A DNA stretch of 64,000 nucleotides. Source: Actinocatenispora thailandica (GTDB lineage Bacteria; Actinomycetota; Actinomycetes; Mycobacteriales; Micromonosporaceae). Shown piece after piece: positions 1-7,391 of the stretch; positions within the stretch are counted from its first letter, which is position 1, and every line of letters begins with the position of its first letter. The stretch covers positions 4,958,198 through 5,022,197 of the forward strand of contig NZ_AP023355.1 in the NCBI RefSeq assembly GCF_016865425.1, in the 5' to 3' direction. Position numbers and translations under genes: made by a program. The notes beneath the pieces were generated by a model, which had not been told where the DNA came from, did not search any database, and saw only the letters and a list, made by a program, of their open reading frames with translations.

Positions 1-310
1 CTGCCACCAATCGATCCCGCACGTCGGTGCGTGCCCGGCGGGCGCGGGCGTGCACCCAGTGCCGCCAGCGCCGCGGTCGCGCGTCGCCGGCGATCTCGTC
101 CAGCACCGTGCCGGCCAGACCAGCCACCGGTACGCGCCGCACCGCCTCGACCCGGCCGGACTCGTCCCGTACCGCACCGGCCAGCAACAGCTGGGCCAAC
201 GCGGCGCCGCGCAGCGCGTACCCGAGGCGGTCGCGAGCCACCAACCGGCGCCGACCGCGGTCGACCGCGAGCAGGTAGACCCGCTCGGGCAGGTCGTCGG
301 GGAGCGCCAT
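1..310 (-). CDS. GPP34 (GOLPH3-like) family protein, N-terminal part
   Basis: The gene runs off the left edge, so only about 103 N-terminal residues are visible, starting MALPDDLPERVYLLAVD. The pattern LPERVYLLAVD..RRRLVARDRLGYALRGAALAQLLLAG is typical of bacterial proteins with the Golgi phosphoprotein 3 (GPP34) fold, which in eukaryotes binds phosphatidylinositol-4-phosphate; the actinobacterial role is unknown. The ATG lies 2 bases after the stop of the preceding gene, so it is the third gene of an operon with the ribbon-helix-helix-like and SPFH genes. Family assignment is by pattern only. Confidence 0.7.
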   Translation of the reverse strand, partial: MALPDDLPERVYLLAVDRGRRRLVARDRLGYALRGAALAQLLLAGAVRDESGRVEAVRRVPVAGLAGTVLDEIAGDARPRRWRHWVHARARRARTDVRDRLVA

Positions 311-312
311 CG

Positions 313-540
313 TCAGTCCTCCGTCTCGACGTCGGCTGCTTTGTCCTTCGTGGATGGTCGGCCGGGGCGGCGCTGCGCACCGACGTCACGGGGCAGCCGG
401 CCGGCCTCGGACAGGGCGCGGCGCAGCAGGAACTCGATCTGCGCGTTGGTGCTGCGCAGCTCGGCCGCCGCCCACCGGGCCAGCGCGTCGTGCACGGCGG
501 GATCGAGCCGCAGCAGCAGCTTCTTGCGCTCGGTCGCCAT
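313..540 (-). CDS. Small ribbon-helix-helix-like protein
   Basis: A 75-residue protein. Residues 1-50 (ATERKKLLLRLDP, then VHDALARWAAAELRSTNAQIEFLLRRAL) fit an Arc/MetJ-type ribbon-helix-helix: a short basic beta strand followed by two helices. The charged tail (RRPGRPSTKDK) could touch DNA. It sits between an SPFH gene (48 bp upstream) and a GPP34 gene (2 bp downstream), so it is probably co-transcribed. It could be a DNA-binding regulator of this operon or an orphan antitoxin-like protein; no toxin gene is adjacent. Confidence 0.65.
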   Translation of the reverse strand: MATERKKLLLRLDPAVHDALARWAAAELRSTNAQIEFLLRRALSEAGRLPRDVGAQRRPGRPSTKDKAADVETED

Positions 541-588
541 CCGACCCCTCCCCCACGATCCACGCCCGGACGGATGGATCCGGTGTGG

Positions 589-1521
589 TCACTGGTAGAG
601 CGATCCGGTGTTGACGACCGGCTGGGTGCCGCGGTCACCGCACAGCACGACCAGCAGGTTGGAGACCATGGCTGCCTTGCGCTCCTCGTCGAGTTCGACC
701 ACGTCGTGCTCGGCCAGTTTGTCCAGCGCCGCCTCGACCATGCCCACCGCGCCCTCGACGATGCGCTGCCGGGCCGCGACCACGGCACCGGCCTGCTGGC
801 GTTGCAACATGACCTGGGCGATCTCCGGGGCGTAGGACAGCCGGGTGATGCGCGACTCGACCACCCGCACGCCGGCGGCGGCGACCCGCGCCGCGATCTC
901 GTCGGTGAGCTTGCCGGTGATCTCGGTGGCGTTGTCCCGCAACGAGAGCGCGCTGTCGGCGTGCGAGTCGTACGGGTAGCTGCCGGCGATGTGGCGCACC
1001 GCGGTCTCGCTCTGGATCGCCACGAACGCGGTGAAGTCGTCGACCTCGAACACCGCGCGGGCGGTGTCGTGCACCTGCCAGACCACCACCGCGGCCATCT
1101 CGATCGGGTTGCCGTCGGCGTCGTTGACCTTGGACGTCTCCGTCTCCAGGTTGCGGATCCGGGTGGACACCTTGTGCCGCTTGGTGAACGGGTTGACCCA
1201 CCGGAAGCCCTGCTCGCGCACGGTGCCGCGGTAGCTGCCGAGCAGCTGCACCACGCGTGCCTCGCCCGGCGCCACGGCGGTCAGGCCGGGGGCGAGGAGC
1301 ACCCCGACCACCGCCGCCACCACGCCGATGGGCACCAGCGCCACCCGGGCGCCGGAACCGTTGCCACCGACCGCGATCAGCGCGACGCCGAGCACGATCA
1401 GCACGAGCAGCAGCGCGAGCAGCGGCCATCCGGACGTGCTGCGGGCGGCGCGCTCGGTGACCTGCGGGCTGGGCATCTGCACGGCGGTCTCGTCGTCAAC
1501 GCCGGTGCGTGTCGTGGACAT
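589..1521 (-). CDS. SPFH/Band 7 domain membrane protein
   Basis: About 310 residues. Two hydrophobic segments near residues 33-75 ([18 protein letters not shown] and [20 protein letters not shown]) are followed by a prohibitin-homology region: [27 protein letters not shown], then [30 protein letters not shown], then a helical region ending with [20 protein letters not shown]. Proteins of this class scaffold membrane microdomains. The ATG at 1521 is preferred to an upstream in-frame start because GGGAGGAG lies just before it. First gene of the SPFH, RHH-like, GPP34 set. Confidence 0.8.
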   Translation of the reverse strand: MSTTRTGVDDETAVQMPSPQVTERAARSTSGWPLLALLLVLIVLGVALIAVGGNGSGARVALVPIGVVAAVVGVLLAPGLTAVAPGEARVVQLLGSYRGTVREQGFRWVNPFTKRHKVSTRIRNLETETSKVNDADGNPIEMAAVVVWQVHDTARAVFEVDDFTAFVAIQSETAVRHIAGSYPYDSHADSALSLRDNATEITGKLTDEIAARVAAAGVRVVESRITRLSYAPEIAQVMLQRQQAGAVVAARQRIVEGAVGMVEAALDKLAEHDVVELDEERKAAMVSNLLVVLCGDRGTQPVVNTGSLYQ

Positions 1522-1579
1522 CTCGACTCCTCCCGGCCGGCTCTGCTCACCGGCCCGACACCAGGCTAGCAAACTGATA

Positions 1580-2170
1580 TCACTTTTTGCCAGTCCGGCT
1601 CCGCCGCGGCCGAACCGGCCACGACGTCGCCCGGGCGATCATCGCCCCGGCGAGATCGGCGGACCGGTCGGCGATCTCCGCCGCCGGCACCGGCCGGTCG
1701 TTGGCCAGCCACCACACGATCGACTCCACGAACACCGCAGACAGCGCCGCGGGCAGCAACCCCGGTACCGGCGCGTCCGGCGGGAAATGCGGCGCCGTCA
1801 GCTCCGCCAGCGCCGACCGCATCCGGCTGGCGAACCAGGCGCTGCCCCGGGCGCCGAGCAGCGCGGCGTAGAGCCGGTGGTACTCGTCGACGTGGCCGAA
1901 GAACGCCACCCACCGGGCCCGCCGGGAGTCCGGATCGCCGTCCGCCACCTGGCCACGCACCTCGGCCATCGCCTCGTCGAAGATCTGCTCGACCAGCTGG
2001 TACTTGTCGCGGTAGTTGCGGTAGAAGGCGGCCCGGCTGACCATCGCCCGCTCGGTGATCGCGCCGACCGTGACGCGGTCGAAACCGCGCTCCTCGATCA
2101 GCGCGACCAGCGCCTCGCGCAACAGCTTCCGGGTCCGCCGCACCCGCAGATCACCGGCCGACTGAGACAC
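1580..2170 (-). CDS. TetR/AcrR family transcriptional regulator
   Basis: A 196-residue protein. An N-terminal TetR helix-turn-helix is visible (RKLLREALVALIEERGFDRVTVGAITERA, then SRAAFYRNYRDKYQLVEQI), followed by a helical ligand domain. The start is the GTG at 2170, with GGAG 9 bases upstream. It is divergent from a quinone oxidoreductase; a perfect inverted repeat at 2255-2271 between them is the likely operator, so I infer that it represses both genes. The ligand is unknown. Confidence 0.85.
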   Translation of the reverse strand: MSQSAGDLRVRRTRKLLREALVALIEERGFDRVTVGAITERAMVSRAAFYRNYRDKYQLVEQIFDEAMAEVRGQVADGDPDSRRARWVAFFGHVDEYHRLYAALLGARGSAWFASRMRSALAELTAPHFPPDAPVPGLLPAALSAVFVESIVWWLANDRPVPAAEIADRSADLAGAMIARATSWPVRPRRSRTGKK

Positions 2171-2254
2171 TTTCCGCTCCCTGTCTCGGCCGGGACGACA
2201 TCGGCGAACCGACGCTTGCCCGGCCATCGCTCCCCGCAGACACTGGTGCTCGAA

Positions 2255-2271
2255 CGAGACACATTGTCTCG
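2255..2271. promoter_or_regulatory. Candidate TetR operator
   Basis: Perfect 7-bp inverted repeat CGAGACA-CAT-TGTCTCG between the divergent TetR and quinone oxidoreductase genes. Further half sites occur at 2164-2169 (GAGACA, at the TetR start) and 2182-2188 (TGTCTCG). Assignment to this TetR is inferred from position. Confidence 0.6.
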
Positions 2272-2341
2272 CACAGCCAGCGTCGCGCAGGTCGACGGTC
2301 CCGACGCCGCGGCGGTGCCGGGCCGCCCCGAGGAGGACAGC

Positions 2342-3313
2342 ATGCACGTCAGCCGCATCCACCAGTTCGGTCCGCCGCAGGTCCTGCGGTACGAGCAGGT
2401 CGACGACCCGGAGCCGGCGGCCGGCGAGGTGTTGGTGGCCGTCGAGCGCGCCGGGGTCAGCTACGGCGACGTGATCGTGCGGGCCGGCCGCCACCCGGTA
2501 CCGCTGCCGTACGTACCGGGCGTCGAGGTCGGTGGCCGGGTGGTGGCGGTCGGCGACGGCGCCGACCCCGCTCTCCTCGACCGGCGGGTCGTCGCCTGCA
2601 CCGTGCGAAACGCCGGCGGCTATGCCGAACTGGCCCGCGCCCGCGCCGGGTACACCTTCGCGGTCCCGGACGGGCTCGGCCTGGACCGCGCGGTCGCCGC
2701 CTTCCAGGCCGGCGCGGTCGCCCTCGGCCTGCTGGCCGCGATGCGGGTACGCCCCGGCGACACGGTCCTGGTCACCGCCGCCGCCGGCCGGATCGGCCTG
2801 CTGCTCGTCCAGCTCGCCCGGGCCGCCGGCGGCACCGTGATCGCCGCCGCCGGTGGCGGCCCGAAGCTCGCCGCCGCCCGGGAAGCCGGCGCCGCACACG
2901 CGGTGGACTACACCGACCCCGACTGGCCGGACCAGGTACGACAGGTCACCGGTGGCCGGGGCGCCGAGGTGGTGCTGGACGCGGTCGGCGGCACCCTCGG
3001 CGCGCAGGCGATCGACGCCGCGGCGCGGCCCGGTGGCCGGATCGGCATCTACGGTTTCGCCAGCGGTACCTGGACGCCGCTGGACACCGCGGCGATCGTC
3101 CCCGCCGGACGATCGGTGTCCGGGCCGCTGAGCCTGGTGTTCGCCAAGCCGGCCGACGAGCAGCGGGCCGACGCCGAGCAGGCACTCGCGCTCGCCGCGG
3201 GCGGCCAGCTCGTGCCCCGGCTGCACGCCGAGTACCCGCTGGCCGACGCCGCCGCCGCGCACACCGAGCTGGCCGCCCGGCACACCATCGGCGGCGTTCA
3301 GCTGCTCCCCTGA
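2342..3313 (+). CDS. NADPH:quinone oxidoreductase (zinc-independent MDR family)
   Basis: A 323-residue medium-chain dehydrogenase/reductase. The N-terminal GroES-like half (FGPPQVLRYEQVDDPEPAAGEVLV, SYGDVIVRAG, PYVPGVEVGGRVVAVGDG) lacks the zinc cysteines, as expected for QOR/zeta-crystallin types. The Rossmann half carries a nucleotide loop near residues 140-155 (VLVTAAAGRIGLLLVQLARA). It would reduce quinones or enals with NADPH in the cytosol. GAGGAG precedes the ATG. It is divergent from a TetR gene with an operator between them, suggesting induction by an electrophile. Its 3' end overlaps the convergent XRE gene by 16 bp. Confidence 0.85.
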   Translation: MHVSRIHQFGPPQVLRYEQVDDPEPAAGEVLVAVERAGVSYGDVIVRAGRHPVPLPYVPGVEVGGRVVAVGDGADPALLDRRVVACTVRNAGGYAELARARAGYTFAVPDGLGLDRAVAAFQAGAVALGLLAAMRVRPGDTVLVTAAAGRIGLLLVQLARAAGGTVIAAAGGGPKLAAAREAGAAHAVDYTDPDWPDQVRQVTGGRGAEVVLDAVGGTLGAQAIDAAARPGGRIGIYGFASGTWTPLDTAAIVPAGRSVSGPLSLVFAKPADEQRADAEQALALAAGGQLVPRLHAEYPLADAAAAHTELAARHTIGGVQLLP

Positions 3314-4086
3314 GCACCACGCCGGGCCGCGGCGAAGTGGGCGGCGGTCTCGTCGTCGGCCGGGTAGTACGACTCGACCGAGACCTCGTCCAGGGTGATG
3401 TCCATCGGCGTGCCGAACGTGGTGATGGTGGAGAACAACCGCAGTTCCCGGTCACCGAACCGGAACAGCATCGGGGTCAGCACGTCGGACTCGATCCGTC
3501 CGTCGTCGCCGTCCCGGTCGCCCGGCGCCAGGTACCGCTCGTACAGCGCGGTGAGTTCGGCGTCCGGGGCGGCGGCGAGCTGCCGGGTGATGCGAGCCCG
3601 CAGCACCGACCGGACGTCGGCCAGGTTGACGATGTTGTCGGCGAACCCGCGCGGCTCCAGCGCCAGCCGCACCATGTTCACCGGCGGTCGCAGCAGTTCG
3701 GGGGCCACCCCGACCAGGAACGCGTCCACGGCACGGTTGGCCAGCACGATGTTCCACCGCCGGTCGAACACCATCGCCGGGTACGGCTCGTGCGCGCGCA
3801 GCACCCGCGTGAGCGCATCGCGGGCGGATGCCAGCGCATCGCTGTCCAGCGGCCGTTCCTGGAACCGGGGCGCGAACCCGGCGGCGAGCAGCAGCCGGTT
3901 GCGGCCCCGCAGCGGCACGTCGAGCTGTTCGGCCAGCCGCAGCACCATCTCGGCGCTGGGTCTGGTCTTGCCGGTCTCGACCAGGCTGACGTGGCGGGCC
4001 GACACGTCGGCGGCGATCGCGAGGTCGAGCTGGCTGAGGTGTCGCCGGTGCCGCCACTGCCGCAACAGTTCCCCGACCGTGTCCAT
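3298..4086 (-). CDS. XRE-type regulator with MmyB-like ligand-binding domain
   Basis: About 262 residues. An N-terminal helix-turn-helix (GELLRQWRHRRHLSQLDLAI, then SARHVSLVETGKTRPSAEMVLRLAEQLDVPL) occupies residues 5-65. A MmyB-like PAS-type ligand domain covers residues 95-260 (YPAMVFDRRWNIVLANRAVDAFL, then the conserved RLFSTITTFGTPMDITL). The family is common in actinomycetes, usually next to the oxidoreductase or small enzyme it controls. The ATG at 4086 is preferred; a TTG nine bases upstream is the alternative. It is divergent from a SnoaL-like gene, its probable target. Confidence 0.85.
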   Translation of the reverse strand: MDTVGELLRQWRHRRHLSQLDLAIAADVSARHVSLVETGKTRPSAEMVLRLAEQLDVPLRGRNRLLLAAGFAPRFQERPLDSDALASARDALTRVLRAHEPYPAMVFDRRWNIVLANRAVDAFLVGVAPELLRPPVNMVRLALEPRGFADNIVNLADVRSVLRARITRQLAAAPDAELTALYERYLAPGDRDGDDGRIESDVLTPMLFRFGDRELRLFSTITTFGTPMDITLDEVSVESYYPADDETAAHFAAARRGAQGSS

Positions 4087-4121
4087 GCCCGGCAAGACTA
4101 CCCAGCGCCGCGCGCGGCGCC

Positions 4122-4166
4122 ATGAAATGCCATGTCATCGACAGTGGGCGCGGGCACCGCAACACT
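4122..4166 (+). promoter_or_regulatory. Promoter of the SnoaL-like gene with candidate XRE operator
   Basis: ATGAAAT-GCC-ATGTCAT at 4122-4138 is an imperfect 7-bp inverted repeat (6 of 7). It abuts a -35-like TCGACA (4138-4143), a 17-bp spacer and a weak -10-like AACACT (4161-4166). The ATG at 4174 follows 7 nt later, so the transcript may be leaderless. Protein binding is inferred. Confidence 0.4.
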
Positions 4167-4173
4167 GGTCGAC

Positions 4174-4557
4174 ATGATCACCGACAACAAGAGCATCGTG
4201 GCCGGAGCACTGGAGCAGATGGTCGCGACCGGCGGTACCGACGCCCTGGAACCGTTGCTACGGGACGATTTCGTCCACCACAAGCCGGATTCGACCTCCT
4301 CGACCAAGGCCGAGTGGCTCGCCGACGTGCGCGCGGTACCGATCAGCCGGCTCCGGGTGGAGATCCTGCACCTGCTCGCCGACGGCGACCACGTCGTGCT
4401 GCACACCCGGCGCTGGTTGGACGGCGGTGGCCCCGGCATCGCGGCCGTGGACGTCTGGCGGCTGGACGGCGGGCTGATCGCCGAGGCATGGGAGCTGGTC
4501 GAGCCGCTCGCCGACGTGGCCGCGAACCTGGCCTGGTGGCGGACCGACGCGGCCTGA
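4174..4557 (+). CDS. SnoaL-like / NTF2-fold nuclear transport factor 2 family protein
   Basis: About 127 residues. The segments IVAGALEQMVATGGTDALEPLLRDDFVHHKPD, AVPISRLRVEILHLLADGDHVVLHTR and VDVWRLDGGLIAEAWELVEPL follow the cone-like SnoaL/NTF2 fold found in polyketide cyclases, limonene epoxide hydrolase relatives and many small hydrolase-like proteins. The substrate is unknown. An upstream ATG at 4132 is in frame but overlaps the inverted repeat and -35 element, so I place the start at 4174. It is divergent from, and probably controlled by, the MmyB-type regulator. Confidence 0.75.
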   Translation: MITDNKSIVAGALEQMVATGGTDALEPLLRDDFVHHKPDSTSSTKAEWLADVRAVPISRLRVEILHLLADGDHVVLHTRRWLDGGGPGIAAVDVWRLDGGLIAEAWELVEPLADVAANLAWWRTDAA

Positions 4558-4644
4558 TGCTGCCGGCCGGCCGCCGGTCGCCGTCCCTCGGCCGTTCTGC
4601 AGCGCGGCTCCGGCCGCCGATCCGGTTTCCCGGTCCCGGATCGG

Positions 4645-5655
4645 TCAGTGCTTGGACTTGAGCGAGCCACCCTGCTGCCAGGTCGCCCACGGCACGTTCC
4701 AGTCGCCGTAGCCGTCCCACTCGCGCATCTCGTTGCCGCCGGTGTTCTTGTACGTCACCACGTCGCCGACCTGCGCGAACCCGTAGAACCACTTCGCGTC
4801 GTCGACGTTGAGGTTGGTGCAGCCGTTGGAGGTGGAGCGGCGGCCGATGTTGCCGCCGTTCCACGACGCGGAGTGCACGTACTCGCCGGAGTTGGTGATG
4901 CGCACCGACCACGGCACCATCAGGTTGTACGGGTCGGCCGGGTTGTTGGAGACCATGTTGACGGTGCCGTCCGGGCGCATCTTGCCGGTCTTCGGGTCGG
5001 TCTCGCCCTTCTGCATGACCACCTTCGTCCCGTAGTACGTCGGGGTCTTCGCCGCGCCGCACGAGGTGGGCAGCGTCTTGACGGTCTTGCCGTCCGAGGT
5101 GACCACCATCCGCTCCGCCTGGCAGTCCACAGTGGACACGTTGGCCGCGCCGGTGGCGATGGACAGCGTCAGGCTGTCGTCGAACACCAGCCCCGGCCCG
5201 GCGGACAGCCCCTTGACCGGCAGCTTCATCTCGATCTTCGCGTGCCCCGGCCAGTACTTCTCCGGCCGGTAGTGGCCCTCCAGCGCCTGGTCGGAGCGGC
5301 CACTGTGCTGGAAGTACCAGGCGCCGCCGGCCGGCTGCCCGTTCACCGTCACGGTGGCGGCCTTCTCGAACGCGGCGGGATCGGTGATCGCCTTGTCGAA
5401 GTAGACGATGATCGGCATCCCGACGCCGTAGGTGTTGCCGTCGCCCTCCAGCAGCGACACGTGCACCGGCGCCCCGGTCGGCTTCGGCGACGGGCTCGCC
5501 GAGTGCCTGCCGGCCGGCGCCTTCGACGAGCCGGACGTGGCGTGCCCACCGCCGCCGCCGGACGAGCAGGCCGACAGCGCGAGGCCGGCCGCCGCCAGCA
5601 CCCCGACCAGCGCCAGGTGACCCCGCCGGTATCGAGAAAGACCTCGTGAACTCAC
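4645..5655 (-). CDS. L,D-transpeptidase lipoprotein (YkuD domain with Ig-like domain)
   Basis: About 336 residues from the GTG at 5655; starts at 5673 and 5715 are also possible but would lengthen the signal peptide. An arginine-rich n-region, a hydrophobic stretch and lipobox LSAC indicate a lipid-anchored envelope protein. A Ser/Pro/Gly linker precedes an Ig-like domain (YGVGMPIIVYFDKAITD) and a C-terminal YkuD domain (GTVNMVSNNPADPYNLMVPW, YVHSASWN, TSNGCTNLNVDDAKWFY, GDVVTYKN). It should form or edit 3-3 peptidoglycan cross-links. The catalytic box reads S-N-G-C rather than S-H-G-C; cysteine and the upstream HS are kept. Confidence 0.88.
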   Translation of the reverse strand: MSSRGLSRYRRGHLALVGVLAAAGLALSACSSGGGGGHATSGSSKAPAGRHSASPSPKPTGAPVHVSLLEGDGNTYGVGMPIIVYFDKAITDPAAFEKAATVTVNGQPAGGAWYFQHSGRSDQALEGHYRPEKYWPGHAKIEMKLPVKGLSAGPGLVFDDSLTLSIATGAANVSTVDCQAERMVVTSDGKTVKTLPTSCGAAKTPTYYGTKVVMQKGETDPKTGKMRPDGTVNMVSNNPADPYNLMVPWSVRITNSGEYVHSASWNGGNIGRRSTSNGCTNLNVDDAKWFYGFAQVGDVVTYKNTGGNEMREWDGYGDWNVPWATWQQGGSLKSKH

Positions 5656-5887
5656 GCCGCACCCCACCCGCATCGGGCGCGCCGGGCGGCGAACCCGGCA
5701 CACACGGACAGACATCCGAGCCCCCAGACTAGGAGCGGCCCACCACCCGGCGTCCAGTCGGCGGCGGGCAATGTGCCGCACTCGACGGCATACTGTCCGA
5801 CATGCCCGACTCTCCGTACGAGAGCGCCGGATCGGTGGGCGCCAAATCCGCTCGCCGGCGTCACGGCCGAATGGAACACTGCGTCGC

Positions 5888-6817
5888 ATGACCGACTCCA
5901 AGCTGTTGACCGCCAGCGACATCCCGCTGTTGCAGGAACTCGCGCAGCGCGTCACGGCACTGCGGCCGGACCAGATCAGCGCCGGCGCCTCGTACGGAGA
6001 ACTGGCCTGGGTCTGGGGCAAGGGCTGCGCCGCCCTCGGCGACACCTGGCCGCGGCGGCTCTGGTACGCCGGGGACGAGCTGGTGGCCTGGGGCTGGGCG
6101 TTCCTGCCGCACACGGTGCGGCGCAACGACGGGTCGGTCCGCAAGGTCACCGGCTCCTCGCTGAGCTACCAGGTGCATCCGGACCACCTCGCCCTCGTCG
6201 ACGAGATCATCGACTGGTACGAGGAGGTCACCCCCGGCCTGGAACGCGCGGTGACGCCGACGAACGCGGAGGAGTTCGCGCTGGCCAGGTGGGCGGCACA
6301 GGGTTACCGCCCCGACGACGGCGACTGCACCCTGCTCAACCAGCGGGCGCTCAGCGAGATCGAGCAGCCGGTACTGCCGGACGGGTTCTCGATCCGCACC
6401 GCCGACGAGACCGGCGCCGCGGCGGCCGTCCAGGCCCACCTGGACGCCTGGTCGCCGTCCGGCTACACGGCGCAGAGCTACCGGGACGTGCGCGCGACCG
6501 CCGCCTATCGCGGCGAGCTGCACCTGCTGGTGGAGGCGCCGGACGGCACGATGGCCGCCTCGACGATCATGTGGTACGACCCGGCGAACCGGAGCATCGA
6601 GTTCGAACCGGTCGGCACCCATCCGCAGTACCGCCGGCGGGGGCTGGCCCGCGCCGTGATGCTGGCCGGCATGCACCGGGCCAGGGCGGCCGGCGCGCGC
6701 CACGCGACCGTGGTCTGCGATGGCTCGCCGGACAACCCCGGCCCCTTCCGGACCTACCAGGGCCTCGGGTTCCGGGAGATCTCCCGAGACGTTCCGCTGG
6801 TCAAGCCCGCCGGCTGA
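5888..6817 (+). CDS. GNAT family N-acetyltransferase (two-domain)
   Basis: About 309 residues. The C-terminal half has the acetyl-CoA loop of the GNAT fold (EFEPVGTHPQYRRRGLARAVMLAGMHRARAAGA, with the QxxGxG/A-type signature as QYRRRGLA) followed by FRTYQGLGFREISRD. The N-terminal half (residues 1-140) looks like a degenerate second GNAT lobe, with LSYQVHPDHLALVDEIIDWYEEV. Substrate unknown. It is a single gene, divergent from the L,D-transpeptidase, and no strong Shine-Dalgarno precedes the ATG. Confidence 0.8.
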   Translation: MTDSKLLTASDIPLLQELAQRVTALRPDQISAGASYGELAWVWGKGCAALGDTWPRRLWYAGDELVAWGWAFLPHTVRRNDGSVRKVTGSSLSYQVHPDHLALVDEIIDWYEEVTPGLERAVTPTNAEEFALARWAAQGYRPDDGDCTLLNQRALSEIEQPVLPDGFSIRTADETGAAAAVQAHLDAWSPSGYTAQSYRDVRATAAYRGELHLLVEAPDGTMAASTIMWYDPANRSIEFEPVGTHPQYRRRGLARAVMLAGMHRARAAGARHATVVCDGSPDNPGPFRTYQGLGFREISRDVPLVKPAG

Positions 6818-6949
6818 GGCTCGATCGCCGGCAGCCGGACCGCCGACCAGGGACGGCTCTCGCAACGCCCACCGTCGGAAGCGGCCGGACCGCGCCGGGC
6901 GGCCGGCGTCGCTGCTGGCCGGCCCGACCGCGGTTGCGCACCCCGCCGG

Positions 6950-7381
6950 TCAGGAGATGCCGAGCAGGTCCGGGTCGGTGGCGAGCTTGCGCAGGTGCGC
7001 CTGCGGGTCGGCGACCAGCCGGCGGGTGTGCAGGTCGAGCAGGCCGCCGACCGCGGTGACCTCGGCGGCGGCCGTCCCGTCGGCCTTGACCAGGTGCTGG
7101 ACCAGCCGGAACGTCTTCTTGCCCGGCGCGTACTCGAATGCGCAGCTGACGTCCACCTCGTCGCCGCCGCGCAGCTCCCGCAGGTAGCGCACGGTGGTCT
7201 CCAGCACCACCGGGCCGGCTCCGGAAGCGATCAGCTCGGTCTGACCGACGCCGGCAGCGCGCAGCGCCTCCCACCGGGCGTGCTCCGCGTACTGCAGGTA
7301 GACCGCCTGGTTGAGATGACCCTGGGTATCCAGCTCATAGCCGCGCACGGTGATCCGGACGCGGAACGGTTCGCGTGTCAC
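6950..7381 (-). CDS. Acyl-CoA thioesterase (4HBT hotdog fold)
   Basis: A 143-residue hotdog protein. RVRGYELDTQGHLNQAVYLQYAEHARWEAL is the 4HBT active-site helix region with the usual D..GHLN pattern, followed by VVLETTVRYLRELRGGDEVDV. It would hydrolyse acyl-CoA or 4-hydroxybenzoyl-CoA-like thioesters in the cytosol. The GTG at 7381 lies 10 bases beyond the adnB stop, so it is the third gene of the adnA-adnB transcript; a functional link with DNA repair is not obvious. Confidence 0.8.
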   Translation of the reverse strand: MTREPFRVRITVRGYELDTQGHLNQAVYLQYAEHARWEALRAAGVGQTELIASGAGPVVLETTVRYLRELRGGDEVDVSCAFEYAPGKKTFRLVQHLVKADGTAAAEVTAVGGLLDLHTRRLVADPQAHLRKLATDPDLLGIS

Positions 7382-7391
7382 GGCCCCGACA

